From the NCBI RefSeq assembly GCF_032813545.1, contig NZ_CP136520.1, forward strand, positions 552,001 through 616,000: DNA of 64,000 nucleotides, given 5' to 3'. A program made the translations under genes and the position numbers. Below are positions 44,416 through 53,304 of the stretch, piece by piece (positions within the stretch are counted from its first letter, which is position 1; each line of letters opens with the position of its first letter). Under the pieces are notes generated by a model. It had not been told where the DNA came from and made no database searches. It saw only the letters and a program-made list of their open reading frames with translations. The DNA comes from Nodosilinea sp. E11. Its GTDB lineage: Bacteria > Cyanobacteriota > Cyanobacteriia > Phormidesmidales > Phormidesmidaceae.

Positions 44416-44846
44416 GGCAGGGTAGGTGGCAGCTCACTTATCAATGCCCAATACAACCCGAGCTGACGCACAGCCTCGGTAAATTCATCTATGTTTACAG
44501 GTTTGCGCACGTAGCTATTGGCCCCCAAACTGTAGCTGTTAATGATATCGCGGTCTTCACTGGAGGAGGAAAGCACCACCACCGGCAGCAGACAGGTGCG
44601 ATCGCCCGCCCGAATTTGGCGCAGCACCTCTAGGCCATCGACTTTGGGCAGCTTGAGGTCGAGCATCACTACACAGGGTAAACAGTCAGGGCCAAACAAC
44701 CGCTGCAAAGCTGCTTCGCCGTTGCGGACCACAACCACTGGGTTGGTCAAATTGCTCCGCTTCAGCGCCCGCAGGGTGAGCCGCTCATCGTCGGGATTAT
44801 CTTCGACCAGCAAGATAGGGCGTAGACCATAGCGAGTTGTCATCAT
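44412..44846 (-). CDS. Stand-alone receiver (CheY/Rcp1-like) response regulator
   Basis: A 144-residue single receiver: ILLVEDNPDDERLTLRALKR, phospho-Asp in MLDLKLPKVDG, Thr/Ser in VVLSSSSEDRD, Lys in YVRKPVNIDEF. The LLVEDNPDD and the ELR-type insertion after the Asp resemble Rcp1 regulators that pair with bacteriophytochrome-like kinases. ATG 44846 overlaps the TGA of the upstream kinase (ATGA), and its own stop overlaps the next ATG (ATGA), so the three genes form one tightly coupled operon. Confidence 0.9.
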   Translation of the reverse strand: MMTTRYGLRPILLVEDNPDDERLTLRALKRSNLTNPVVVVRNGEAALQRLFGPDCLPCVVMLDLKLPKVDGLEVLRQIRAGDRTCLLPVVVLSSSSEDRDIINSYSLGANSYVRKPVNIDEFTEAVRQLGLYWALISELPPTLP

Positions 44847-46411
44847 GGCCAATTCTCTAGGGGGGACGCGATCTGGGGCAGGGTGAAGTAAAACGTGGCC
44901 CCCTGTTCTACGGCAGCCTGGGCCCACACCCGCCCGCCGTGGCGACCAATCACCCGCTGCACCGTAGCCAGGCCAATGCCCGTGCCCGGAAATTCATCGG
45001 TATTGTGCAGTCGCTGAAACACGCCAAACAGCTTGTCGGCATAGGCCATATCAAAGCCCGCCCCATCGTCGCGCAGGTAGTAGACCGGTTCCCCGGCCTG
45101 ATTAACTACGCCAAATTCTAGGCGAGCGGTGGGGTGGTGGGCGGTAAACTTCCAGGCGTTTTCGACCAGGTTGGCGATCGCCATTCCCATGAGCGTGGGG
45201 TCAGCACTGACGACCAGGTCAGGGGCAATGGCCACGGCCACCTGGCGATCGGGGGCCGTAGCTTGAAGGTCTTGAACCTGCGATTGCACCAGACGGCTGA
45301 GGTTAACCGGAGCGTAGACCATCGCCGATCGCGACAGCCGCGACAGCCGCAGCAGATCCTCAATCAGACCGCCCATGCGGTTCACGTTGTAGCGAATGCG
45401 ATCGAAGTAATCTCGCCCCTCGGGGCCAAACTGATCGCCGAAGTCTTCAATTAGGGCTAAGCTAAACCCGTCAATGGCCCGCAGGGGGGCGCGCAGGTCA
45501 TGGGAAACCGAGTAGGCAAAGGCTTCCAGCTCACGGTTTGAGGCTTCGAGCTGGGCGGTGGTGCGCAACATCTGCTGTTCGGCCAGCTTGCGATCGGTAA
45601 TGTCGTAGTTAATGCCGATGATGCTCAGAGGCTGCCCCTGGGCATCGCGGCGGACCAGTGCGCTGGAGTGAATCCATCCCAGGCTGCCATCGCCCCGCCA
45701 AATGCGAAACTCGATATCGTAGACGCGATCGCTGTCTAAAAGCGCCTGGTGTCCCGCTTCCACCCGCTGCAGATCGTCAGGATGAACGTGGGTGCACCAG
45801 TCTTGGTAGGTGGCCGATCGCCCTAGCCGAGCAAAACCGTATAGATCGATCAAACACTGATCCCAAATAATGTTGTCAGTGCTTAGATCCCGTTCCCAGC
45901 TGCCAATCTGCCCCGATTCAAGCGCTAGGCTCAGCCGCAACGACAGCGTTTCCTGCTCTAAGCGGGTCTTCAGGCTCAACTCTAAGCTGCTCCAAAGGGC
46001 CTGGGGGGTCAGCTCAGCCCGATAAATATAGTCGGCTGCGCCCAGCTTCATCGCCTCAAGGGCGCTGCGTTCTTGCCCTGGTTCCACCAGCACTACTACG
46101 GGCAAGGGACGCTGGGCCTGGCTTTTGCCCAGCGTTGTCAAAAAGTCTAAGGCCCCGTCACTGGGCCAGGTGAGATCGAGCAAAATGCCGTCAGCGCCAC
46201 CGTGCTGCCAGAGAGCCAGCCCCTGAGGCAATGTCTTGGCTTCTAAAACAGGATAGACACTGGCCACCTCGTCGCTCTGCCCACTCAGACGGGTGCGATC
46301 GGGATGTTGAGTGACCACCAGCACGACCAGGGGGTGCTGATGGTCACTCAACTCGCTGAGTGATGGTGGGCTAGCATCGGCCAGCAAGCGGTGAGACTGA
46401 AAATTGGCCAT
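44843..46411 (-). CDS. Receiver-like/PAS sensor histidine kinase
   Basis: 522 residues: a receiver-like N-terminus (about 25-150; LVVLVVTQHPDRTRL, ILLDLTWPSDG, DYIYRAEL), a PAS/PAC domain (about 165-280; IGSWERDLSTDNIIW), a HisKA domain with phospho-His in SVSHDLRAPLRAI, and HATPase_c (NLVENAWKF, DDGAGFDM, GTGIGLATVQRVIGRHGG). The kinase core is of the phytochrome-related class. ATG 46411 is used because the longer frame begins with TTG. It is the first gene of the three-gene kinase/receiver/GGDEF-EAL operon. Confidence 0.9.
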   Translation of the reverse strand: MANFQSHRLLADASPPSLSELSDHQHPLVVLVVTQHPDRTRLSGQSDEVASVYPVLEAKTLPQGLALWQHGGADGILLDLTWPSDGALDFLTTLGKSQAQRPLPVVVLVEPGQERSALEAMKLGAADYIYRAELTPQALWSSLELSLKTRLEQETLSLRLSLALESGQIGSWERDLSTDNIIWDQCLIDLYGFARLGRSATYQDWCTHVHPDDLQRVEAGHQALLDSDRVYDIEFRIWRGDGSLGWIHSSALVRRDAQGQPLSIIGINYDITDRKLAEQQMLRTTAQLEASNRELEAFAYSVSHDLRAPLRAIDGFSLALIEDFGDQFGPEGRDYFDRIRYNVNRMGGLIEDLLRLSRLSRSAMVYAPVNLSRLVQSQVQDLQATAPDRQVAVAIAPDLVVSADPTLMGMAIANLVENAWKFTAHHPTARLEFGVVNQAGEPVYYLRDDGAGFDMAYADKLFGVFQRLHNTDEFPGTGIGLATVQRVIGRHGGRVWAQAAVEQGATFYFTLPQIASPLENWP

Positions 46412-46484
46412 AGACAAACCGGGCAACCCTGGGGAATGAGCTTGACCACCTACCGTCGGCGGCGGTAGCCTGCGCTCCTTTAGC

Positions 46485-48041
46485 CTACCCCGGCTGTCCT
46501 AGGGTCGTAATGTAAATGACGGCTTCATCGGCGGGGATCCCCAGCACATCGTTGACCTGGTCATCGTAGAACCCACCGATGCCACTTACCCCTAACCCCA
46601 GACGCGTGGCGGCCAAATTCAGTCGCTGCCCCAAATGCCCGGCATCCATATGGAGGTAGCGATAGACGCGATCGCCGTAGGCCGCTACCGCCCCAGCCAA
46701 ATCAGCGGTGTGAAACACGACAGCAGCGGCATCGCGGCCCAGTTCTTGCCCCAGACAGAGATAGTGCAACTCGCGGCGAAAGGTCTTGAATCGCACCTGG
46801 CGCAATTCTTCGCTGCGGGGAGCATAGTAATAGCAGCCATCATCTAGCCCCTCTACCCCACAGGTGACCACAAAGGTATGCACTAGGGTGCGATCGCCGT
46901 AGTCGGGGTCAGGGTCTAAGCCCTGGTCGCGGTAGTGATGGGGCTGGTAGGTAAAGTCTAAAAGCTGCTTCAAAGTATCTAGGGCGATCGATCCACCGCT
47001 AAAACGCCGGGTCGATCGCCGCTTAAACAGGGCCGTTTCGAGCTGCTCCATATGGGCACCCCAGTCGAGGGAGCTAGTAGCCATGGGCACCCGCAGCCCA
47101 AAGGGCAGGTTGTATTTATCTTCTAGGGTATCGGCGGGCTGGGGGGTATCGCCCGTGGGGCGCATGGTCCAATTGGGCACCTCGGCCTGAGGCTCAATTT
47201 CGGTGACCTGGTGAAAGTAGCTTAGCAACTCACCATCGGGCACCGTCGGAAAGTCAGTCTGGGGCGCGGTGGCAAAGGCCACTTGGGCGCAGGGCAGGTT
47301 TTGCTCCACCGTCAGCAGGTCGGCTAGAGGCAGCACCGCCAGGGCACCCTCCACCGCCGGGTCGAGGTAGAGCAGTTTGGCAATGGCGCGATCGGCAAAG
47401 CTAGCAATCAGGTGGGGGCGGTAGTCGACGATGGCGCTGGCCAGTTCGACATTGCCCAACAGATGACCAATATCGAGGCAAATGCGCCGGTAGGCCCGGT
47501 CTTGGTAGCGCCACGCAGAGCGATAAAACATCCCCGTCACCACCAGGGCCAGGTGAGTAGACTCTAGGGTCGGGTGCCAGAAACAGGCCTCTTGCAGCCC
47601 CTGCCACACATGGTCTTCCCAGTAGCGCCAGAGGGTGTGGCTGCGAGCCTGGTAGTTATAGAGCCCAGCGGGCAGCAGCCGAGTACCGCGCGAAATCAGG
47701 TAGACTTCCGCCGGGTAGAGCCCCCCCGCCGATGGTGCCGATCGCAGGTAGAAGGTCTGCCCCGTCACCGTGGGAAACTTGGCCGTCAGCCCGTAGGCAT
47801 TAATCAGCAGCCTAGACAGCCGCATCCAGTCCAGCTGCTCGCTACCTTTGCCGGGGCTGTCCTCCTCTAGGTAGGGCTTGAGATCGATCTCGGCCCCCAC
47901 GCGATAGGTCTTAAACGGGCTGGGCTGACGACTGTAGTCGAGGGGCCGCGCCTTAGTGGTCAAAGTATCAGGATCGTACTTAGTACGGCTGTGATAGTGC
48001 TGGGCAATGGAAACCAAGGCATCGGGCATGGCCAGAGACAT
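46485..48041 (-). CDS. SagB/ThcOx-family oxidoreductase with two nitroreductase-like domains
   Basis: 518 residues with a tandem of nitroreductase folds. The first (about 45-270) has LINAYGLTA, RSAPSAGGLYPAEVYLI and LYNYQARSHTLWRY; the second (about 320-515) begins FKRRSTRRFSGGSIAL and ends GVSGIGGFYDDQVNDVLG. The SAPSAGGLYPAEV sequence is the FMN-binding signature of SagB, the azole-forming oxidase family. No YcaO cyclodehydratase or precursor peptide is seen nearby, so the substrate is unknown. ATG 48041 is chosen; a GTG at 48062 is possible. Confidence 0.85.
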   Translation of the reverse strand: MSLAMPDALVSIAQHYHSRTKYDPDTLTTKARPLDYSRQPSPFKTYRVGAEIDLKPYLEEDSPGKGSEQLDWMRLSRLLINAYGLTAKFPTVTGQTFYLRSAPSAGGLYPAEVYLISRGTRLLPAGLYNYQARSHTLWRYWEDHVWQGLQEACFWHPTLESTHLALVVTGMFYRSAWRYQDRAYRRICLDIGHLLGNVELASAIVDYRPHLIASFADRAIAKLLYLDPAVEGALAVLPLADLLTVEQNLPCAQVAFATAPQTDFPTVPDGELLSYFHQVTEIEPQAEVPNWTMRPTGDTPQPADTLEDKYNLPFGLRVPMATSSLDWGAHMEQLETALFKRRSTRRFSGGSIALDTLKQLLDFTYQPHHYRDQGLDPDPDYGDRTLVHTFVVTCGVEGLDDGCYYYAPRSEELRQVRFKTFRRELHYLCLGQELGRDAAAVVFHTADLAGAVAAYGDRVYRYLHMDAGHLGQRLNLAATRLGLGVSGIGGFYDDQVNDVLGIPADEAVIYITTLGQPG

Positions 48042-48347
48042 AGAGTAGCGATCGCAAACCACCGCAGCGGTTGTCTAAATTCTATCCAAGCCTAGGGGAT
48101 TGGGAATGGCCAATCGGGAGAGTGGAGCCAGTGAGCGGTAAGCGCGGGGTGGGTAGCCTAGACGGACCCAAACAATTCACTGTCCTTAGATCTGCAGATC
48201 GGCAGCGGGACCGTAGCTTTGGAGTTACTCCGCCAGAACCTGAAGAGATTCTTAACGCTCTGTTGTTGCAAAACGTTAAGCGCTTACAGTGTTTCTGTCG
48301 TTTAGTTAAGCAGAAATACTTAGGCGCTAAGCCTGGTTTCGACACCA
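48042..48347. other. Divergent spacer before the pentapeptide gene
   Basis: No gene is seen. A 7-bp inverted repeat CTTAACG...CGTTAAG (48251-48257 and 48274-48280) lies about 70 bases before the pentapeptide gene and could be an operator. Confidence 0.4.
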
Positions 48348-48881
48348 ATGGATCGATTTACTAAAGAGGCCCTACTAGGAGCCTATCAAAAGGGTGAGCG
48401 GGGGTTTTCGGCGATCAATTTGGCCGGCCTCCATTTATTTGAGGCAGATTTGCGCCAGATCAACTTGCAGGGTAGCTGTCTAGACGAAAGCTACATGCCC
48501 TACGGCAACCTCAGCCTGGCCAACCTGCGGGGGGCCAGCCTGGTGAGGGCTCAGCTAGGCGACATTAATTTCTACGGGGCTGACCTAAGCGAGGCAGTGC
48601 TGGTTGGGGCCGACCTGGGCCGGGCCGACCTGCGAGGGGCTAACCTGAGCCAGGCCAATCTTGAAGGAGCCAATCTGAGCGGGGCCGACCTGCGCCAGGC
48701 CAGCTTAATCAAGGCTAATCTAACCGGCGTTAACCTCAGTGGGGCCAAGCTGGAGGGAGCTAACCTCGCCAACGCTAACCTCAACCGCTGCAACCTGTTC
48801 CGGGCCGTGGGGGCAGACCTCACCGACAGCTGCTGCGATCGCACCACCATCTTGCCCAACGGCTACAACTATGGCTTCTAG
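48348..48881 (+). CDS. Pentapeptide repeat protein
   Basis: The 177-residue protein has about 22 A(D/N)LxxA pentapeptides from residue 25 to 160, forming a right-handed quadrilateral beta helix. N-terminal RFTKEALLGAYQKGERGF is a helical cap seen in many cyanobacterial members. No signal peptide. Function of most pentapeptide proteins is unknown. The repetitive DNA produces a long antisense open frame that is not a gene. Confidence 0.92.
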   Translation: MDRFTKEALLGAYQKGERGFSAINLAGLHLFEADLRQINLQGSCLDESYMPYGNLSLANLRGASLVRAQLGDINFYGADLSEAVLVGADLGRADLRGANLSQANLEGANLSGADLRQASLIKANLTGVNLSGAKLEGANLANANLNRCNLFRAVGADLTDSCCDRTTILPNGYNYGF

Positions 48882-48973
48882 CGGTGGTCAACCCCAGCGC
48901 AAATGTTCCTAGGCTGTGCCCTAACCCTTTGAAGTATCAGGTATCCTAGGCATATTCCATTAGGAAAGTCCTG

Positions 48974-51877
48974 ATGAGGCAGCCCATGCGTTCCCTGGCC
49001 GATGTTCCCCGCCCCTTATTACTGTTGGCGCTGATGTGGATCAGCGGTGGGGTAGTGGTGCGGTCTGGGTTGCCCGCACGGGCTGCGACCCCAGATACCC
49101 CCAGTCTGGCCGCCCAAGCCATTGTTCCCAGGGTGGCCCAGGCCCCAAATGCTAGGCTGCTGGCCCAGGTGGCCACTACCGCCGAGCTAGAGCGCCTGAG
49201 CACAGAAACCGATCTGGCCTTTCGCCGGGCTACCACTCTGTTTTTTGTCATGCTGGGCACGCTACTGCTGCTGCTGGGCATCGGGGTGGCGATGCTGTGG
49301 CTGCTGCGGCGATCGGTGATTCAAGAAGTGTCTGTGGTGGTGCGCAACCAGATCAACGACATCACCGATTTAGAAACCAAGATTCAAACCGCCACCCGCG
49401 ATCTCGACTATATTTTGGCCCAGGCCAAAGAACGCGCCGCTGAGCTCGACAGCCGCACCGATCGCTTTCAGGAAGAAGCCGTCACCAAAAAGCAGGTGCT
49501 CAATCGGCTGGTGGATGACTTGGCTGAGTTTAAGGCCCGCACCATCAACGACTGGCAGTCAACCCTGAGCGACTTGCAGGTCAAGCTAGAGTCTACCGAG
49601 GCCAATTTTGTCGGGCACCTCACCGGGCTGCGGGCCACCGCCGATGACGAAATCACCACCCTGCGCAAAGACACCCAGCTCCAGCGCGATGTCGTGTTTC
49701 GCACCCTCGAAGAAAACCAGACCGGTTTTTTGCGCGACGTCAACCGCCTGCGCAGCGATGTAGAAGTGCACCAGGATGCGGTGCTGCAAAAAATTGGCAA
49801 CGCCGAAACCAGCTTTAGCGACCAGATGGGCACCCTGACTTTGGCCATGCAGGAAGAGCGCGATCGCGTTATGGCGGCCCTCGCCGACCTGCGCCAGCAG
49901 CTTACTACCCAGGCCAGCGACCAGGTAGAGCGCCAGGCTGCCGCCATTGCCGAGGCCCTAGAGGCCCTGCGCCAAACCAGTCTCACCCGCCTCCAGAGCC
50001 AAACCGAAGACATCAGTCGTCAGCTCAGCGAGCTGCAAGTCAGCGCCCTGGGCGAACGCGACTTGGCCCTGCAAACTATTCAGCGCTCCATCGACGAATT
50101 TACCCCACGCTTTGCCAACCTGCGCAGCGAGGTCGATGCCCAGCGCAGCCGCATTTTGGCCGATCTCAGCCGCCAGGCCGACGAGTTTTTGGCCCAGTTT
50201 GGCGGTCTCAAAATCGATATTGAAAACCGACAAAATACGCTGTTGGGCGATCTGCGGCAGGCCGCAGACGACGCACTAGAGCGGTTCACCACCGCGCGCA
50301 CAGAGGTGGATGCCCGCCAGCACAACACCCTCGACGACTTTCAGCGCACCGCCCAGGAATTGCAGAGTCGACTCAGTCAGATGGCCACTGAGGCCGAAAT
50401 TCAGCGCTCTACCCTGTTGGCCGATGTAGAGGGAACCGCCAACGCCTTTCGCCAGCAGGTGCGGGTGTTGCAGGAGGCAGCAGGTGAGCAGCAGCTTCAG
50501 GTCATCGATAGCCTGCGATCGCTAGAAACGGCCTTTACCGAACAGCTGGGGCAGGTGCGGGAGGTCATCTTTACCCGCCGCGATCGCGTTCTCGATAAAA
50601 TCGACAGCTTTGACACCCGCCTCAGCGAAGACCTGGCCACCCTAGGTACCACCACCGCCGAGCGAGAGGCCGCCGCCCGCACCCAGCTCGATGGCCTGAT
50701 GGCCGAGATGGCCGAGCGCTTTGCCCAGCTTGAGGCCGACATTGAGGCCGGGCGCGAGGTCACCCTGGGTCGCCTGGGCGACTTGCAGCAGAGCTACCGG
50801 GTGCGCCTAGAGGCGATCGCCGCCGAGGCCCAGCACCAAAAAGACGACATTATGCAGCGGCTGGGCGAAGTCTCGCCCCAGTACCTGGCCGACTCGTTTA
50901 TGAGCGAGGCCAGACAGCAGTTTGCCACCCTCACCGACAAACTCACCCGCCTCGAAACCAACCGGCCCCAGCTCTTTCTCACTGCCGACGAATACATTGG
51001 CCAGGGCGATCGCTATCTCGCGGCGGGCGACTATGCCCTAGCGGTGGCCGAATACGACAAAGCCCTAGAGATTCAGCCGGTCAACACCCAGGTGTGGCTC
51101 AACCGCGCCCAGGCTCAGCAGGCCCTAGAGCAGCTTGAGTCCGCCGTTGATTCGCTCGATCATGCCCTGGAGCTAGAGCCCAAGCACACTGGCGCTCTGC
51201 TGCAAAAGGGGCTGATTTTGCGGGAACTGCGCCGCCACGAAGACGCCCTGACGGTGTTTGACCAGCTCACCGCCATCACCCCCAACGACGCCAAAGCCTG
51301 GCTTAACCGGGGCATGGTGCTGAGCCGGCTGAAGCGCCGCGAAGACGCCATTACCGCCTTCGACCGAGCCCTAGAGATTCACCCCGAATACCACGAAGCC
51401 TGGGTCAACCGAGGCGTATCCTACGGTATTTTGCAGCAGCACGAGGAAGCCTTTAACTCCTTTGATAAAGCCGTAGAGTATCAGGCCAACGATGCGATCG
51501 CCTGGCTCAACCGGGGACTCTCGCTGATTGAGCTAGAGCGCTACGACGACGCTTTGGCCAGCTTCGACAAAGCCACCCGCTTCAACCCCGATGCCCCCAA
51601 AGCCTGGGATAACCGGGGGCTGGCCCTGGTCAAACTAGGCCGCGATGACGATGCGATCAAGAGCTTTGATCAGGCGATCGCCCTCGACCCCGACTATCCC
51701 AAAGCCCACTACAACAAAGCCCTTTGCTACGCCCTCCAGCGCCAGTTTGACAACGCCATGGAAGCGCTACAGCAGGCCGTGCGCCTCGACCCTGACTACC
51801 GCGAAGAGGCACGCACCGAGCCCGCTTTTGACGAACTTTGGAGCGATAACTGGTTCCGTGAGCTAGTGGAAGCTTAG
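48974..51877 (+). CDS. Large membrane-anchored coiled-coil and TPR protein
   Basis: 967 residues: a signal-like N-terminal helix (about 14-32), a membrane helix (LFFVMLGTLLLLLGIGVAML, near 90-110), a very long coiled-coil or apolipoprotein-like amphipathic region (about 120-665) and eight TPR repeats (about 670-950; AWLNRGMVLSRLKRREDAITAFDRALEIHP type). The middle shows loosely repeated segments of about 33 residues such as LRSEVDAQRSRILADLSRQADEFLAQF. The topology suggests a structural or scaffolding protein at the membrane. AGGA lies 8 bases before the first ATG. No enzymatic motif is visible. Confidence 0.85.
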   Translation: MRQPMRSLADVPRPLLLLALMWISGGVVVRSGLPARAATPDTPSLAAQAIVPRVAQAPNARLLAQVATTAELERLSTETDLAFRRATTLFFVMLGTLLLLLGIGVAMLWLLRRSVIQEVSVVVRNQINDITDLETKIQTATRDLDYILAQAKERAAELDSRTDRFQEEAVTKKQVLNRLVDDLAEFKARTINDWQSTLSDLQVKLESTEANFVGHLTGLRATADDEITTLRKDTQLQRDVVFRTLEENQTGFLRDVNRLRSDVEVHQDAVLQKIGNAETSFSDQMGTLTLAMQEERDRVMAALADLRQQLTTQASDQVERQAAAIAEALEALRQTSLTRLQSQTEDISRQLSELQVSALGERDLALQTIQRSIDEFTPRFANLRSEVDAQRSRILADLSRQADEFLAQFGGLKIDIENRQNTLLGDLRQAADDALERFTTARTEVDARQHNTLDDFQRTAQELQSRLSQMATEAEIQRSTLLADVEGTANAFRQQVRVLQEAAGEQQLQVIDSLRSLETAFTEQLGQVREVIFTRRDRVLDKIDSFDTRLSEDLATLGTTTAEREAAARTQLDGLMAEMAERFAQLEADIEAGREVTLGRLGDLQQSYRVRLEAIAAEAQHQKDDIMQRLGEVSPQYLADSFMSEARQQFATLTDKLTRLETNRPQLFLTADEYIGQGDRYLAAGDYALAVAEYDKALEIQPVNTQVWLNRAQAQQALEQLESAVDSLDHALELEPKHTGALLQKGLILRELRRHEDALTVFDQLTAITPNDAKAWLNRGMVLSRLKRREDAITAFDRALEIHPEYHEAWVNRGVSYGILQQHEEAFNSFDKAVEYQANDAIAWLNRGLSLIELERYDDALASFDKATRFNPDAPKAWDNRGLALVKLGRDDDAIKSFDQAIALDPDYPKAHYNKALCYALQRQFDNAMEALQQAVRLDPDYREEARTEPAFDELWSDNWFRELVEA

Positions 51878-51940
51878 CGCCTCCCCCGATAGGAGCTGAG
51901 CACTCTAGCCTGCATGATTCGTAACGCTAGGGACATGCCC

Positions 51941-51965
51941 GTCATTCCCGCCTCTGCGGGAATCC
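51941..51965. repeat. ATTCCCGC-CTCT-GCGGGAAT palindrome
   Basis: An 8-bp stem within GTCATTCCCGCCTCTGCGGG and AATCC, a repeat type shared by many bacteria; a related copy is at 4388-4410. Confidence 0.75.
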
Positions 51966-52011
51966 ACCCTGAAATAATACTAAATCTGACTTGGCTAGCC
52001 CCGGTGGGGTT

Positions 52012-52034
52012 GAGCAAACACCGTTTGCCCCTAC
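52012..52034. repeat. GGGCAAAC palindrome family, copy 4
   Basis: GAGCAAAC-ACC-GTTTGCCC followed by CTAC. One arm base differs from the other copies. Confidence 0.7.
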
Positions 52035-52060
52035 GTCATCCGCCGGCTGGGTATCGGGGT

Positions 52061-52117
52061 TATAGCCATCGCCAAAACCGTCAGGATATGACCAATACCC
52101 CTAAAGCGATGGCTATA
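52061..52117. repeat. TATAGCCATCGC inverted repeat
   Basis: TATAGCCATCGC (52061-52072) and GCGATGGCTATA (52106-52117) flank 33 bases. The TATAGC ends resemble those of the 100-base element at 42158-42257, suggesting a related MITE-like remnant. It lies between convergent genes. Confidence 0.6.
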
Positions 52118-52141
52118 CGCCACTGCGCTGGGAGCTTGGCG

Positions 52142-53257
52142 TCAGGCCATAGACACAGCAGAGAGCAGTTCCTGAACCAAGTTGGGGACGTTGCCTAGCG
52201 CCTGCTGAGCCAGCATGGTGGTGATCGTTGTGCTGTCTCTAGGGGGCGAGAAGTAGTAACCCTGCATCTTAATACAACCCAGCTTCTGTAGTGACGTCAT
52301 GTCTTCTAAGGTTTCAACGCCTTCGACAATCACATCGAGGTTCAGCTTCTCAGCCATGATTAAAATGGCTTCGCTCATAGCCCAGTTTTTGTTGCGAATA
52401 AACGATCGATCGATCTTGAGCGTGTCAAAGGGCAGGTCTTGCAGACGCCCCAGGGAGGAATAGCCCGTGCCAAAGTCATCGATATAGAGCTGAATGCCAA
52501 GCCGCCGTAAGTCAGCCAGGGTATTGAGGGCCAGGGTTTTGTTTTCAATCAGGGCACTCTCGGTCACCTCGATCTTCAGGCTGCTAGGGGCGATGCTATG
52601 GCGTTGCAAAATTTGATCGATCTGAGCCGCTAACTGGGGCTGGAGCAGCTGTACCGCAGACAGGTTGACGCTCATGGTCAGGGGCGAGGGCGAGGGAAAC
52701 TCACTTTGCCATCGATTTAGCTGCTGGCAGGCCTGCTCTAGCAGGAAAAGACCTAGAGAATAGATCAGGCCGGTTTTTTCGGCCAGCGGCACAAACACCT
52801 CAGGGGAAATATCTCCACGGCTGCTATGGCGCCAGCGGGCTAGGGCTTCTAGACCAATAATTTGATGGGTATCGGTAGCCACAATGGGCTGATAGGCCAG
52901 ATAAATTTCCTGCTGGGCTACGGCTTGGTGAAGCTCATTCTCTAGTTGCAGCGAGTCTATCTCGGCGTTAGAGAGGAGGGTGAGCAGCTGCACTGGGTGA
53001 GTTTCTAGGGCATTGGCCAGGCGAGTCAACCGGTCGGCGTTGTTGATTGCGATCGTCAGCAGTCGTTGCCCATCATCTGACAAGGAGCCCGATTGTTGAT
53101 ACCCAAGCAGCTTGAGCGCCCCTTGAATTGAGGTGAGCGGGGTTCTAAGCTCGTGGCAGATTAACAGTGAAATATCGTCAAAGGGATGGGCACAGTCAAT
53201 CGCTAAAGTAGGGTCTTCAGTGGCTTCGGCGGGATGAGTCAAGGTAGGGTAGGCCAT
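52142..53257 (-). CDS. DHp (HisKA)-EAL fusion protein
   Basis: 371 residues. About 25-90 is a histidine-kinase dimerisation domain with the phosphoacceptor motif LICHELRTPLTSIQGALKLL, but no ATPase domain follows; instead residues about 110-365 are an EAL c-di-GMP phosphodiesterase with EALARW, MSVNLSA, EVTESAL, DDFGTGYSSLG, KIDRSF, EGVET and MQGYYFSPP intact. So the protein can probably be phosphorylated or dimerise through the DHp part but cannot itself use ATP. It should degrade c-di-GMP. ATG 53257 is used; the longer frame begins with TTG. Convergent with the coiled-coil/TPR gene. Confidence 0.88.
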   Translation of the reverse strand: MAYPTLTHPAEATEDPTLAIDCAHPFDDISLLICHELRTPLTSIQGALKLLGYQQSGSLSDDGQRLLTIAINNADRLTRLANALETHPVQLLTLLSNAEIDSLQLENELHQAVAQQEIYLAYQPIVATDTHQIIGLEALARWRHSSRGDISPEVFVPLAEKTGLIYSLGLFLLEQACQQLNRWQSEFPSPSPLTMSVNLSAVQLLQPQLAAQIDQILQRHSIAPSSLKIEVTESALIENKTLALNTLADLRRLGIQLYIDDFGTGYSSLGRLQDLPFDTLKIDRSFIRNKNWAMSEAILIMAEKLNLDVIVEGVETLEDMTSLQKLGCIKMQGYYFSPPRDSTTITTMLAQQALGNVPNLVQELLSAVSMA

Positions 53258-53304
53258 GGCAGATGCTGAACAACATAGCAACGGGGGCAGGGGGCGAGGG
53301 GGCG

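Noticed and set aside
48572..48859. 95-residue antisense frame over the pentapeptide gene
   Set aside because: It is a by-product of the repeated A(D/N)LxxA codons on the other strand.
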